The position numbers were made by a program, and so were the translations under genes. Positions 43,976 through 52,135 of a DNA stretch of 64,000 nucleotides are shown here, one piece after another. Positions within the stretch are counted from its first letter, which is position 1. Each line of letters begins with the position of its first letter. This DNA is from an uncultured Chthonomonas sp. (GTDB lineage: Bacteria > Armatimonadota > Chthonomonadetes > Chthonomonadales > CAJBBX01), in contig CAJBBX010000066.1 in assembly GCA_903951425.1 (NCBI GenBank), positions 1-64,000 on the forward strand. The letters are read 5' to 3'. The notes under the pieces are model-generated. The model was not told the DNA's origin, searched no databases, and saw only the letters and a list, made by a program, of their open reading frames with translations.

Positions 43976-45940
43976 ATGCTCACGACACTGCTGGCCCTGG
44001 TCATCGGACTGGCGCCGACGAACGGCACGGTAGCCCGGGCCAACGAGTGGCGGCTCGAGAAGGCCGACCTGAGCCGGATGTCCGCGGGATGGGGCAAGGC
44101 GCTGGCCAACGCGTCGATCCAGGGAAAGGGCCTGAGCGTCGGGGGCAAGGCGTTCGAGCGCGGCGTGGGGACGCACGCCTCCAGCACGCTCCGGCTCGAC
44201 CTGCACGGCACGGCCACGCGGTTTCGGGCCTGGGTCGGCGTCGATGACGAGGTAGGCGCCGGCCTTGGGAGCGTCGTCTTCCGCATCTCCGCCGACGGCA
44301 AGCGCATCTACGACAGCGGCCTGATGCATGGGGGCGAACAGGCCCGGCCGGTGGACGTGGACCTGCGCGGATGCCGCGTCCTCACGCTCAGCGCCCTGCC
44401 CGGCGACGACGGCATCGACTTCGACCACGCCGACTGGTGCGACGCCGTCATCACCCATGCCGGCAGCGCGCCGGCGCCGGTCGTGCCGCCCAAGGAGCCC
44501 TTCATACGCCTGACGCCGCCCACGCCTCGGCAACCTCGCATCAACTGGCCTCGGCTCTTCGGCGTTCGGCCGGGCTCGCCGATCCTCTTCACCGTGCCCA
44601 CGTCGGGCGACCGTCCCGTGCGGTTCCGCGCCTACGGCCTTCCGCCGGGCGTGACGATCGACGCCGCTACCGGCTCCTTCCAGGGCTCCATGGCAGCCGA
44701 GGGTGACTGGCCCGTCCGGGTGACCGCCACGAACCGCTCGGGCGCCTGCACCCAGACCGTGACGCTCCGTTGCGGTGAGACGTTGGCCCTGACGCCGCCC
44801 ATGGGCTGGTCCACCTGGTACATGGCCTACACGAGCATCAGCGACGCGTTCGTGCGGCGGCAGGCCGAGGCCATGCGGGCCAGCGGGCTGGCCGACCACG
44901 GCTACAGCTACATCAACATCGACGACGGCTGGAACATCCGTCTCGGGGCCGACGACACCGTCCTCGGCGGCGCTCCCCGCGATGGGCAGGGCAACCTACG
45001 GCCTAACGCCCTCTTCCCCGACATGCGGGGCCTGTGCAACGCGATCCACGGACAGGGCCTGAAGGCGGGCATCTATATCTCGCCGGGGCCATCCACCTGC
45101 GCCGGCTACGAGGGATCCTGGCGGCGCGAGGCGACCGACGCGAAGCAGTTCGCCGACTGGGGCTTCGACTTCCTAAAGTACGACTGGTGCTCCTACGGCA
45201 ACGTGGCAGGCGGCTCCGACCGGGTCCACATGGTGCGGCCCTACCAGCTGATGGGCGACCTGCTGCGGCTCCAGAAACGCGATATGGTCTACAACCTGTG
45301 CCAGTACGGCATGGGTGAGGTACAGCGCTGGGGCACGCAGGTGGGCGGAAACTTCTGGCGCACGACCGGCGACCTGGGCGCGACCTCGGACCTCTGGGAG
45401 AGCACCGCCGCCTGCGGGTTCGGCCAGGCGGGCAAGGAGGCCTTTGCCGGGCCCGGCGGCTGGAACGACCCCGACAATATCCTCCTCGGGCGCATCCTCT
45501 GGCGCGGCGCACTGGTGCCCACGCCGTTGACGCCCAACGAGCAGTACACCTACATGAGCCTCTGGTCGATCCTAGCCGCCCCGCTGGTACTGTCAGGCGA
45601 CCTGACCCAGATGGACGACTTCACGCTCGGGCTGCTCTGCAACGACGAGGTGATCGCCGTGAACCAGGACGTCCTGGGCATCCAAGGCAAGCCCGTGCTC
45701 CGGAGCGAGGAGACCGAGGTCTGGGCCAAGCCCCTGGCCGGCGGCGACCTGGCCGTGGGGCTCTTCAATCGGGGCGACACGGCGGCCCGCATGTCGGCGC
45801 CGTGGAAGGCCCTGGGCATCTCCGGGCAGTGGAAGGTCCGGGACCTGTGGCGTCAGCGCGGCCTCGGTATCCATGAGGATCGGTTCGGCTCCACGGTGCC
45901 ACGGCACGGCGTCGTCTTCGTCCGGCTCAGCCGGATGTGA
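43976..45940 (+). CDS. Secreted GH27 alpha-galactosidase with NPCBM and Ig-like domains
   Basis: The enzyme likely releases terminal alpha-galactose. Residues 1-22 form a signal peptide. Residues about 25-165 are an NPCBM domain (LSVGGKAFERGVGTHASS). Residues about 190-265 are a putative Ig domain (LPPGVTIDAATGSFQG). Residues about 270-570 are the GH27 barrel, with TPPMGWSTW, YINIDDGW, nucleophile Asp in FLKYDWCSYG and acid/base Asp in RTTGDLGAT. A C-terminal beta domain follows. GGGAGG lies six bases before the ATG. It follows the DUF6785 gene and ends at a hairpin. Confidence 0.93.
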   Translation: MLTTLLALVIGLAPTNGTVARANEWRLEKADLSRMSAGWGKALANASIQGKGLSVGGKAFERGVGTHASSTLRLDLHGTATRFRAWVGVDDEVGAGLGSVVFRISADGKRIYDSGLMHGGEQARPVDVDLRGCRVLTLSALPGDDGIDFDHADWCDAVITHAGSAPAPVVPPKEPFIRLTPPTPRQPRINWPRLFGVRPGSPILFTVPTSGDRPVRFRAYGLPPGVTIDAATGSFQGSMAAEGDWPVRVTATNRSGACTQTVTLRCGETLALTPPMGWSTWYMAYTSISDAFVRRQAEAMRASGLADHGYSYINIDDGWNIRLGADDTVLGGAPRDGQGNLRPNALFPDMRGLCNAIHGQGLKAGIYISPGPSTCAGYEGSWRREATDAKQFADWGFDFLKYDWCSYGNVAGGSDRVHMVRPYQLMGDLLRLQKRDMVYNLCQYGMGEVQRWGTQVGGNFWRTTGDLGATSDLWESTAACGFGQAGKEAFAGPGGWNDPDNILLGRILWRGALVPTPLTPNEQYTYMSLWSILAAPLVLSGDLTQMDDFTLGLLCNDEVIAVNQDVLGIQGKPVLRSEETEVWAKPLAGGDLAVGLFNRGDTAARMSAPWKALGISGQWKVRDLWRQRGLGIHEDRFGSTVPRHGVVFVRLSRM

Positions 45941-45943
45941 TGC

Positions 45944-45983
45944 GACTCGGGCCCGTCCGGCCGATGCCGGGCGGGCCCGAGTC
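45944..45983. terminator. Long hairpin between GH27 and flotillin genes
   Basis: Eighteen-base arms GACTCGGGCCCGTCCGGC and GCCGGGCGGGCCCGAGTC pair with one G-T wobble around a CGAT loop, starting four bases after the GH27 stop. TCCTTCG follows on the plus strand. Confidence 0.85.
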
Positions 45984-46006
45984 TCCTTCGTCATACGACG
46001 GCGCGC

Positions 46007-47599
46007 CTAAGCCGCGGGCGTCGCCTCCACGACCTCAGCGGCCTCAACGGCGGCTGGGCCGGACATTCGGCTCACCAGGTCCTGCAGCTTGATGCCCGTC
46101 ATGGCCTCGATGACCGGCGGCACCTGCGAGATGATGCCGGTAATCTCCGACGTGATGCGGCCGGCGCCGATTCCGCCCTCGCCGCCGGCGCCTGTGTTGA
46201 CGAGTACGATCTTGTCGATGCGCGACAGCGGCGCCGAGATGGCCTCGGCGATCTGCGGCAGCTTGTCCACGAGCATGCTCGCCACGGCCGCGTCGTTGTA
46301 GGCGCGGAACGCCTCGGCGCGCTTCAGCATTCCCTGCGCCTCGGCAAGGCCGCGAGCACGGATCGCCTCGGCTTCGGCCAGACCGCGGGCCTCCACGGCC
46401 TTGGCCTCGGCAAGGCCCTTGGCTTCGATGGATGCTGCCTCGGCGAACGCCTTGGCCTTGTTCACCTCGGCTTCGGCAGTACCCGTCTTCTGGACCACTT
46501 CGGCCTGCGCGGCTCCCGACATTCGGGCGGCCTCGGACTGCCCCAGCGCGGTGGTCTTGAGGCGGAACTGCTCGGCTTCGGCGATCGTCTCGATCCGGCG
46601 CCGCTCGGCCTCGGCCGGGCGCTGCACCGTGGCTGTGAGCTCCTTCTCGCGACGTAGGATTTCCTGCTCTTCCATCTGGGTCTGCTTCTGCTTGGCGATG
46701 ATCTCGACCTGGAGCTCCTGCTCCTTAACGGCCTGCGCGGTGGTGTACTTCTGCAGGTCGTAGGAGAGGTCCGACTCGGCCTTCTTCTGGTTCACCGAAG
46801 CGTTGTAGCCCTGAACCTGCAGCTTGTAGTCACGCTCGGACTCCGCGATCTTGGTGTCGGCCAGGTACTTGGCCGTGGCGGCTTCCTGGGCGGCCTGCGC
46901 GGAGCGGATCGTGGCGTCGCGGTTGGCGTCAGCCTCGCCGATCTGTGCGTCTCGCTTGACCTGCGCGATCCTCGTCTTACCGATGGCCTCCAGGTAGCCG
47001 CGGCTATCGCTGATCTCGCGGATCGTGAAGCTGACCACCTCCAGACCCATGTTGGTCAGGTCACCGGCGGAGACCTCAGCTACTTTCTGGGCGAAAGTGT
47101 CATGGGCCGCGTAGACCTCTTCCACCGTCAGGGTGCCGAGGATGGCGCGCAGGTGCCCGGCCACGGTCTGGTAGGCGATCTGCTTGATCTCTTCCTTGGT
47201 CTTGTTCAGGAACTGCTCGGCGGCGGTGCGGATGGAGACATCGTCGCCGCGGACCTTGATCTGGGCCACGCCGTCCACCTTGATGGGCACGCCCATCTTG
47301 GTGTACATCTCGGGCGTGACAATATCCAGGGTGATGAGCTCCAGGGACATGGTCTCGCAGCGCTCAAGGATCGGGTTGATGAGCGAACCGCCGCCCTTGA
47401 CCACTCGGAATCCGAGCCGATGGCGCTCACCGTTATCGTCGGTGATCGTCTCGCCCTTTCCTCCGGAGATGACCAGAACCTCGTTGGGTCCAACCTTGCG
47501 GTAGAGCTTGCTGTAGATGGTGACCAGGGTGAGCAGCAGGAGCACTACCAGTAGCGCTCCGGTGCCGATGAGCTGGATCATTGGGACGCCAGGGGGCAT
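46007..47599 (-). CDS. Flotillin-like SPFH membrane protein
   Basis: Flotillins organise membrane microdomains. The 530-residue product starts at ATG 47599 (GGAAG upstream). A membrane helix at about residues 8-30 (GTGALLVVLLLLTLV) precedes an SPFH/PHB domain to about 220. A long coiled coil follows, with Ala/Glu repeats GLAEAKAVEARGLAEAEAI. The end is a hydrophobic-tailed segment with GAGGEGGIGAGRI. Length matches YuaG/FloT. The NfeD-like gene lies 53 bases upstream on the same strand, as in known yuaF-floT pairs. Confidence 0.93.
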   Translation of the reverse strand: MPPGVPMIQLIGTGALLVVLLLLTLVTIYSKLYRKVGPNEVLVISGGKGETITDDNGERHRLGFRVVKGGGSLINPILERCETMSLELITLDIVTPEMYTKMGVPIKVDGVAQIKVRGDDVSIRTAAEQFLNKTKEEIKQIAYQTVAGHLRAILGTLTVEEVYAAHDTFAQKVAEVSAGDLTNMGLEVVSFTIREISDSRGYLEAIGKTRIAQVKRDAQIGEADANRDATIRSAQAAQEAATAKYLADTKIAESERDYKLQVQGYNASVNQKKAESDLSYDLQKYTTAQAVKEQELQVEIIAKQKQTQMEEQEILRREKELTATVQRPAEAERRRIETIAEAEQFRLKTTALGQSEAARMSGAAQAEVVQKTGTAEAEVNKAKAFAEAASIEAKGLAEAKAVEARGLAEAEAIRARGLAEAQGMLKRAEAFRAYNDAAVASMLVDKLPQIAEAISAPLSRIDKIVLVNTGAGGEGGIGAGRITSEITGIISQVPPVIEAMTGIKLQDLVSRMSGPAAVEAAEVVEATPAA

Positions 47600-47652
47600 G
47601 TCATGTCTTCCTTTCCTCGAACGTTGCGGGTCAGTCGGCCTGTCGGGCGCCG

Positions 47653-48372
47653 CTACCCATCCATGGCTATCACGTGCGCGGTGCCCTTCTCGACCCTGCG
47701 CACCCGAACGCTGGCGCCCACGGCGATGAGTTCGTCGCCGTCGGCCACCGCGCGAAACGACTGCCTTGAGCCCATATGGGTGATGCAGACCGTACCCGCG
47801 GACTGCCCCATGATGGGCGCCGTCACCTTTCCGATGATGCCGCAGATGTCCTGCTCGCGGCCGTGGCTGCTGGACTGTGCGCCGCCGAAGAAGCGGCAGA
47901 TGATCCACCAGGAGGTGTAGTAGAGGCCCGCGCCGCCGCCCGCGGCGAACAGGAGGCTGGTTCCCACGCCGGCCCCGCCCAGACGGCTCAACACGCCGCC
48001 GCCGCCCACGCCGACGAGCAGGCCCATCAGTGTCATGGGGTTGACGTATGCTAGGAGGTTGGCGCGGCCGATGCCGTCCTCGGCTCCGGCGTCATGCTCA
48101 AGGTGGCCACCGTCGTGGCCGTGGTGACCGTGGGACGCCTCCAGGCTGTGCCCGGAGTGGCCAACATCAGCGACATGGCCTGCGCCGCCGTCGTGGCCGC
48201 CGATGTGGCCGGCGCCGCCATCGTGGCCCGCAACGTGGCCTGCGCCCTCGCCGCCTGCGCCGCCATGGGCATGGCTGATTGCGTGGGTCACGCCGCCCAT
48301 CAGCAGATTGAAGCCCATGTAGACGCCGCCGAGCAGCAGGCAAGTCCAGTATACGATGTCCAACGGATGCAT
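47653..48372 (-). CDS. NfeD-like membrane protein with His-rich loop
   Basis: NfeD-like proteins partner with flotillins. The 239-residue product starts at ATG 48372 with AGGAG ten bases upstream. Residues 7-29 are a first membrane helix. Residues 30-93 form a His/Gly-rich loop with 16 histidines. Two or three further helices follow (about 105-165, LLVGVGGGGVLSRLGGAG). The C-terminal 65 residues (IIGKVTAPIMGQSAGTV) are an OB-fold NfeD domain. The His-rich loop is not part of the family as usually described. It sits upstream of flotillin. Confidence 0.87.
   Translation of the reverse strand: MHPLDIVYWTCLLLGGVYMGFNLLMGGVTHAISHAHGGAGGEGAGHVAGHDGGAGHIGGHDGGAGHVADVGHSGHSLEASHGHHGHDGGHLEHDAGAEDGIGRANLLAYVNPMTLMGLLVGVGGGGVLSRLGGAGVGTSLLFAAGGGAGLYYTSWWIICRFFGGAQSSSHGREQDICGIIGKVTAPIMGQSAGTVCITHMGSRQSFRAVADGDELIAVGASVRVRRVEKGTAHVIAMDG
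48094..48285 (-). repeat. His/Gly-rich repeat in the NfeD-like gene
   Basis: Units such as GHDGGAGHI, GHDGGAGHV and GHHGHDGGH repeat imperfectly. Codons for Gly-His (GGCCAC) dominate. It encodes an extramembrane loop that could bind Zn, Ni or Cu. Confidence 0.85.
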
Positions 48373-48475
48373 TACCGTGTTTCTCCTGCCCGACGTGCGG
48401 GGCCACAGTCCGGGGCCATGCGAATCGACGTAGATCGGGGCCGGTGCGTTTCGGGTACCTCCGGCAGCCCGACCC

Positions 48476-49303
48476 TCACCGCCACCTGGCCTTGCCGGGC
48501 TCAAAGACCGGAGGTGGGTAGGCGCTCGGCGCGTACTTCGCATGGCCGTCCATGAAGCTGAAAGCGGCGGAGTTCCGGATATGGCGCCAGTCCACCAGGT
48601 CCGACAGCCCCGTGCGGTTGGCCCCGGAGCCCTTCGCATCGAAGAGCTGAACGCACTCCGAAGGCGCCGTCACCTTACGCATGGGCAGCATCGAGACTCG
48701 TGCATTCATGGCATAGCCGTAGGGCACCTGCCTCTGGACAGGGCAAATATGCAGGCCAACGTTCTTGGTGTAGGGTAGCAAGCCGTTCGTCCAGGAGCGG
48801 CCTATGGGCACCCTCTCATCGTAGTCCTGCGTGTACATCAGGACGCCCAATGAAAGCTGCTTCACATTAGACAGGCACGATGTCGCTGCGGCAGACCTAC
48901 GTGCCTGCGAAAGGACCGGCAGGATGATCGCCGCGAAGATCGGCAGGCAGAGGGCCATGGCGCCCGAGACCACGATTGCGCCGATGGCGAGCCCGTGTCC
49001 GCCGCGCGCGTTCAGCTCGCGGTTGCTGCGGACGAGCGAAGCGATGCCCAGAGGCAAACCCACCAGCGCGGTGATGCCACAGGTCGCAGCCCCAAGGATG
49101 GAGAGTGCCAACGCGACAATCGCCATCGGGTCTGTCGGCGCTGTCGGGCGCGGCCGTGGGCCCGGCGGCGCGCCGGCGCTTGGCCCGTGGGCTCCGGTCG
49201 GGCTCGGTCGCTCCTGCGGCGCCGGAGCCCGCATGGCGCCTCCACAGAATGCACAGAACCAGGCAGCATCAGGGTTCTCTCGGCTGCACGATGGGCACAA
49301 CAT
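48476..49303 (-). CDS. Zinc-ribbon, DUF4190-like and pseudopilin-like membrane protein
   Basis: The function is unknown. The 275-residue product starts at ATG 49303 with GGAGG seven bases upstream. Residues 2-22 are a zinc ribbon (CPSC...FCAFCGG). A Pro-rich linker follows. Residues about 58-115 hold two membrane helices resembling DUF4190 (IVALALSILGAATCGITAL). The rest resembles the type II pseudopilin/DUF1559 group: TSCLSNVKQLSLGVLMYTQDYDER, then FSFMDGHAKY near the end, akin to the H-X9-DG motif. This combination is common in Armatimonadota-like genomes. It lies 103 bases from the NfeD-like gene and may be separate. Confidence 0.75.
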   Translation of the reverse strand: MLCPSCSRENPDAAWFCAFCGGAMRAPAPQERPSPTGAHGPSAGAPPGPRPRPTAPTDPMAIVALALSILGAATCGITALVGLPLGIASLVRSNRELNARGGHGLAIGAIVVSGAMALCLPIFAAIILPVLSQARRSAAATSCLSNVKQLSLGVLMYTQDYDERVPIGRSWTNGLLPYTKNVGLHICPVQRQVPYGYAMNARVSMLPMRKVTAPSECVQLFDAKGSGANRTGLSDLVDWRHIRNSAAFSFMDGHAKYAPSAYPPPVFEPGKARWR

Positions 49304-49423
49304 GGCGCTACCTCCCGGGTGGCAGATGGCTGCACTGTCATACAACAATACTGCTAACGGCGGCTGATTCGCAACGTGCTGCACAGAGAGGCCCAAGGTC
49401 GCTGCCTCCGGAGCCGGTCTGCT

Positions 49424-49453
49424 TTGCTCCGCCCGACGCCGTTCGGGTATACT
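49424..49453 (+). promoter_or_regulatory. Putative sigma-70 promoter of the ACT-lysC operon
   Basis: TTGCTC at 49424-49429 and TATACT at 49448-49453 lie 18 bases apart, 41 bases before the ATG of the ACT gene. The -10 is good and the -35 weak. Confidence 0.45.
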
Positions 49454-49494
49454 CGGCCTCTTACCGGTCAAGGCTAGGGAGCAACGGCAAGCCC

Positions 49495-49989
49495 ATGGAC
49501 AGCATCCCCCAGGGCCACCTCTCGTTCGAGCGGGAGCGCGGCGTCAGCGGCATCGAGATCTCACCGGGCGTGGCCCATCTGACCGTAGCCATCGGCGACG
49601 GCAGCGGCCGCTCCGGCCAATTGGGCAAGCTGTTCCACTCGCTGGCCCAGGCTGCGGTGCCGATATTCCTCATCAAGCTGCACGCGAGTTCGGCCACGTT
49701 CGCAGTGGAGACCGCCTCAGTGGACGCCGCCGTTGCCGCGGTCAGCGCCGCGGGCCTCAGTGCCGCGTGTCGCCAGGGGCTGGCGCTAGTCAGCATCCAT
49801 GCGTCCAACGTGCGCGACCTGACCGGCGTGATGGTGAAGGCAGTGGATGCCCTGCACGAAGCCGGCGCCCGCCTCTACGGAGCGGGCGATTCCCACAGCT
49901 CGATCCAGTGCCTCATAGAAGGATCCGCAGCGGACCGCTCCGCGGCTCGCTTGCGTCGGACCTTCGGACTGGGGAAAGCCGATGGCTGA
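49495..49989 (+). CDS. Tandem ACT-domain protein adjoining aspartate kinase
   Basis: The protein probably binds an amino acid. The 164 residues divide into two ACT-like halves, about 18-85 (ISPGVAHLTVAIGDGSG) and about 86-150 (GLALVSIHASNVRDLTGV). The second half reads as the classic beta-alpha-beta of aspartate kinase ACT domains. No catalytic domain is present. The last eight bases overlap lysC, so the proteins are likely made together. It may be an extra regulatory subunit of the kinase. ATG 49495 lacks a close Shine-Dalgarno sequence, but earlier in-frame codons lie upstream of the putative promoter. Confidence 0.8.
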   Translation: MDSIPQGHLSFERERGVSGIEISPGVAHLTVAIGDGSGRSGQLGKLFHSLAQAAVPIFLIKLHASSATFAVETASVDAAVAAVSAAGLSAACRQGLALVSIHASNVRDLTGVMVKAVDALHEAGARLYGAGDSHSSIQCLIEGSAADRSAARLRRTFGLGKADG

Positions 49990-51367
49990 CATCGTGGTCC
50001 AGAAGTTCGGCGGCACCTCCGTCGACCGCGACGAGCATCGGCGGCTTGCTGCCCGCAAAGTGATGGCCGCCCGCGAGGCCGGCATGCGCCCCGTGGTGGT
50101 GGTCTCCGCCATCGGCCGACGCGGCGCGCCCTACGCCACCGATACCCTGCGCGACTGCCTAAACGGCATCGATCCATCGTTCACGCCCAGCCTCCGCGAG
50201 ATGGATGTGATGATGGCGTGCGGCGAGCTCATCTCCACCGCGGTCATGGCCGTGACCCTGCAGTCCATGGGCGTTCCCGCTGTTGCCCTTTCCGGTGGTC
50301 AAGCGGGCATCGAGACGGACACCTCGTTCGGCGGCGCCCGCATCCTCGGCGTCACGCCGCAGGCGATCCTGGATGCCGTCGAGCGGAACGAGGTGCCCGT
50401 CGTCTGCGGCTTCCAGGGCGTCACCCGCTGCGGCGGCCTGGCCCCGCACGGCGATATCACGACGCTGGGCCGCGGCGGCAGCGATACGACTGCCTCGGCG
50501 CTCGGTGCGGCACTCCATGCCGCCCGTGTCGAGATCTACACCGATGTCGACGGCGTGAAGACCGCCGACCCCGACATGGTGCCTAACGCGGCCACGCTGG
50601 ATGTCTGCACCTACCCGGAACTCTTCGAAATCACCCACCTCGGCGCCCAGGTGGTGCACCCCCGAGCCGCCGAGATCGCTATGGACTACGGCATTCCGCT
50701 CTGGGTTAAGTCCACCTTCAGCGACCATCCGGGCACCTGCATCGTGCCGGATGGCGGCGAGCCGGCGGCGGCGCAGAGCCGGGTGACGGGCATCACCCAC
50801 TCGGGCCGCGGTGTCTTCTTCCGTATTCAGATCGACAATGAGGTCCACAAGCCGCAAATCGAGCAAGAGGTCTACCGGCTGATGGGCCGGGCCGGTATCA
50901 ACATGTACATGGTCTCGTTCAGCGAGAACAGCCTCTCGTTCGCCGTGAACCGCGACCTGTACCACCGCGCCCAGGACCTGCTGGACGGCATGGTGGTGCC
51001 CATCGGCAGCAACCCGAACAACCAGCCGGCCAGCCACTTCTACATCTTCAAGTTCGCCAAGGGCCTGGACCTCGCCTACAGCGCCCAGCGGCCCCTCCTG
51101 CGCCCGGTGGAGAGTTTCATCGAGGTGGTGGACGTGCCCGGCGAGGTCTTCGAGAACGTGACCATGGTCTCCGTCGTGGCATCGGGTCACCGGCACACGC
51201 CGGGCGTGATGTCCGCCATCTTCGAGACGCTGGACGCGGCAGGCATACCCATAATCCAGGTGGCAGATTCCACCATGTCGATCTCGTGCCTCGTGCCCGA
51301 GGCCAACCTTGAGCAGGCCGTGCGCCTGCTGCACGACGCCTTTGGGCTCAGCGGGACGCAGGCTTGA
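49982..51367 (+). CDS. lysC: Aspartate kinase (monofunctional)
   Basis: The enzyme phosphorylates aspartate for lysine, threonine, methionine and diaminopimelate synthesis. The 461 residues start VVQKFGGTSVDRD, with the ATP motif KFGGTS. They contain TTLGRGGSDTTASALGAAL and YTDVDGVKTADP. Two ACT domains lie at about 315-390 and 395-461 (VVASGHRHTPGVMSAIFET). Length is typical of LysC. The preceding ACT gene overlaps it by eight bases. The ATP synthase operon begins 27 bases after the stop without a clear terminator. Confidence 0.95.
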   Translation: MADIVVQKFGGTSVDRDEHRRLAARKVMAAREAGMRPVVVVSAIGRRGAPYATDTLRDCLNGIDPSFTPSLREMDVMMACGELISTAVMAVTLQSMGVPAVALSGGQAGIETDTSFGGARILGVTPQAILDAVERNEVPVVCGFQGVTRCGGLAPHGDITTLGRGGSDTTASALGAALHAARVEIYTDVDGVKTADPDMVPNAATLDVCTYPELFEITHLGAQVVHPRAAEIAMDYGIPLWVKSTFSDHPGTCIVPDGGEPAAAQSRVTGITHSGRGVFFRIQIDNEVHKPQIEQEVYRLMGRAGINMYMVSFSENSLSFAVNRDLYHRAQDLLDGMVVPIGSNPNNQPASHFYIFKFAKGLDLAYSAQRPLLRPVESFIEVVDVPGEVFENVTMVSVVASGHRHTPGVMSAIFETLDAAGIPIIQVADSTMSISCLVPEANLEQAVRLLHDAFGLSGTQA

Positions 51368-51394
51368 GAGTGAGCCTTCTGCTCAGGAGCCACC

Positions 51395-51697
51395 ATGCCC
51401 GACGCGCCGGAGAAGCGACCGATGGGCTCCGGACTGCCGCCGCCGCCGGTGCAAACGCCGCGCCTGAAGCGCCCGCCCAGGCCGCCCAGCGACGCGGACC
51501 CGGACCTGCACAAGGCGGGATTGGCCTACTCGATCCCGTCGGCGCTGGCCGCGCCGGTGATCGTGCTGACGCTAGGCGGCGCCTGGCTGGACGGCCGCAT
51601 GCACTGGGGCGGCGTGGCGACGCTGACTGGAGCGATCCTGGGTTTCTCCGCGGGGCTGCTGAATGCCATCCGACTGGCCAATCGACTGAACCGATGA
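51395..51697 (+). CDS. ATP synthase accessory protein AtpZ/AtpI-like
   Basis: The small membrane protein is part of F0 assembly or Mg2+/Ca2+ uptake in related bacteria. The 100 residues have a Pro-rich hydrophilic N-terminus (40 residues) and two hydrophobic segments (SIPSALAAPVIVLTLGGAWL and AILGFSAGLLNAIRLANR). The pattern matches AtpZ. AGGAG precedes the ATG by five bases. It is first in the atp operon. Confidence 0.75.
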   Translation: MPDAPEKRPMGSGLPPPPVQTPRLKRPPRPPSDADPDLHKAGLAYSIPSALAAPVIVLTLGGAWLDGRMHWGGVATLTGAILGFSAGLLNAIRLANRLNR

Positions 51698-51721
51698 GGG
51701 CGTGGGCGGTCTGCCTGAGCC

Positions 51722-52135
51722 ATGCCTGACGAAGGTCTGCCGAAGAGAACGCTCCGTACGGGTGCGTGGGTAGCCGCTCTCTTCGTACTGGTATTCGGCT
51801 TGCGCGGGCAAGCATCCATCTCGGTGGGTCTCGCCATTGGGGCGGCTCTGGGCCTGTTCAGCCTCTGGAGCCTCGCGTACGCGGTGCCGAGGGTGCTGCA
51901 CGGCCGAAGCAGGGCCAAGCAGGTTCTGCTCGCCGGCTTGCTGCTGGCGAAGCTGCCCATCTACGGGCTGGTGCTAAACTATACGATGGGTTCGCGGCAG
52001 GTCAGCGCGCTGGCCGTGCTTTGCGGCGTGGCCCTGATCCCTGCCGTGCTGACGCTCAAGGTAATCGGGTACCAGATGACCAGAGAGCCCGACGAAGCTT
52101 CCGGAGAAGACGCGTGCCGCAACAAGATGGCCTGA
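51722..52135 (+). CDS. atpI: AtpI-like membrane protein
   Basis: The 137-residue protein has four hydrophobic segments (WVAALFVLVFGLR, VGLAIGAALGLFSLWSL, VLLAGLLLAKLPIYGLVLNY, SALAVLCGVALIPAVL). AtpI assists c-ring assembly. It overlaps atpB by 22 bases. The assignment rests on position and topology more than on sequence. Confidence 0.7.
   Translation: MPDEGLPKRTLRTGAWVAALFVLVFGLRGQASISVGLAIGAALGLFSLWSLAYAVPRVLHGRSRAKQVLLAGLLLAKLPIYGLVLNYTMGSRQVSALAVLCGVALIPAVLTLKVIGYQMTREPDEASGEDACRNKMA

Noticed and set aside
42467-44899. 810-codon minus-strand open frame
   Set aside because: It is antisense to the DUF6785 and GH27 genes, which have clear domains and Shine-Dalgarno sequences; long antisense frames are expected at high GC.
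49105-49494. N-terminal extension of the ACT protein
   Set aside because: It spans the upstream gene on the opposite strand and the likely promoter.
51766-52113. N-terminal extension of atpB
   Set aside because: It overlaps atpI in another frame; GTG 52114 has a good Shine-Dalgarno and gives normal subunit a length.
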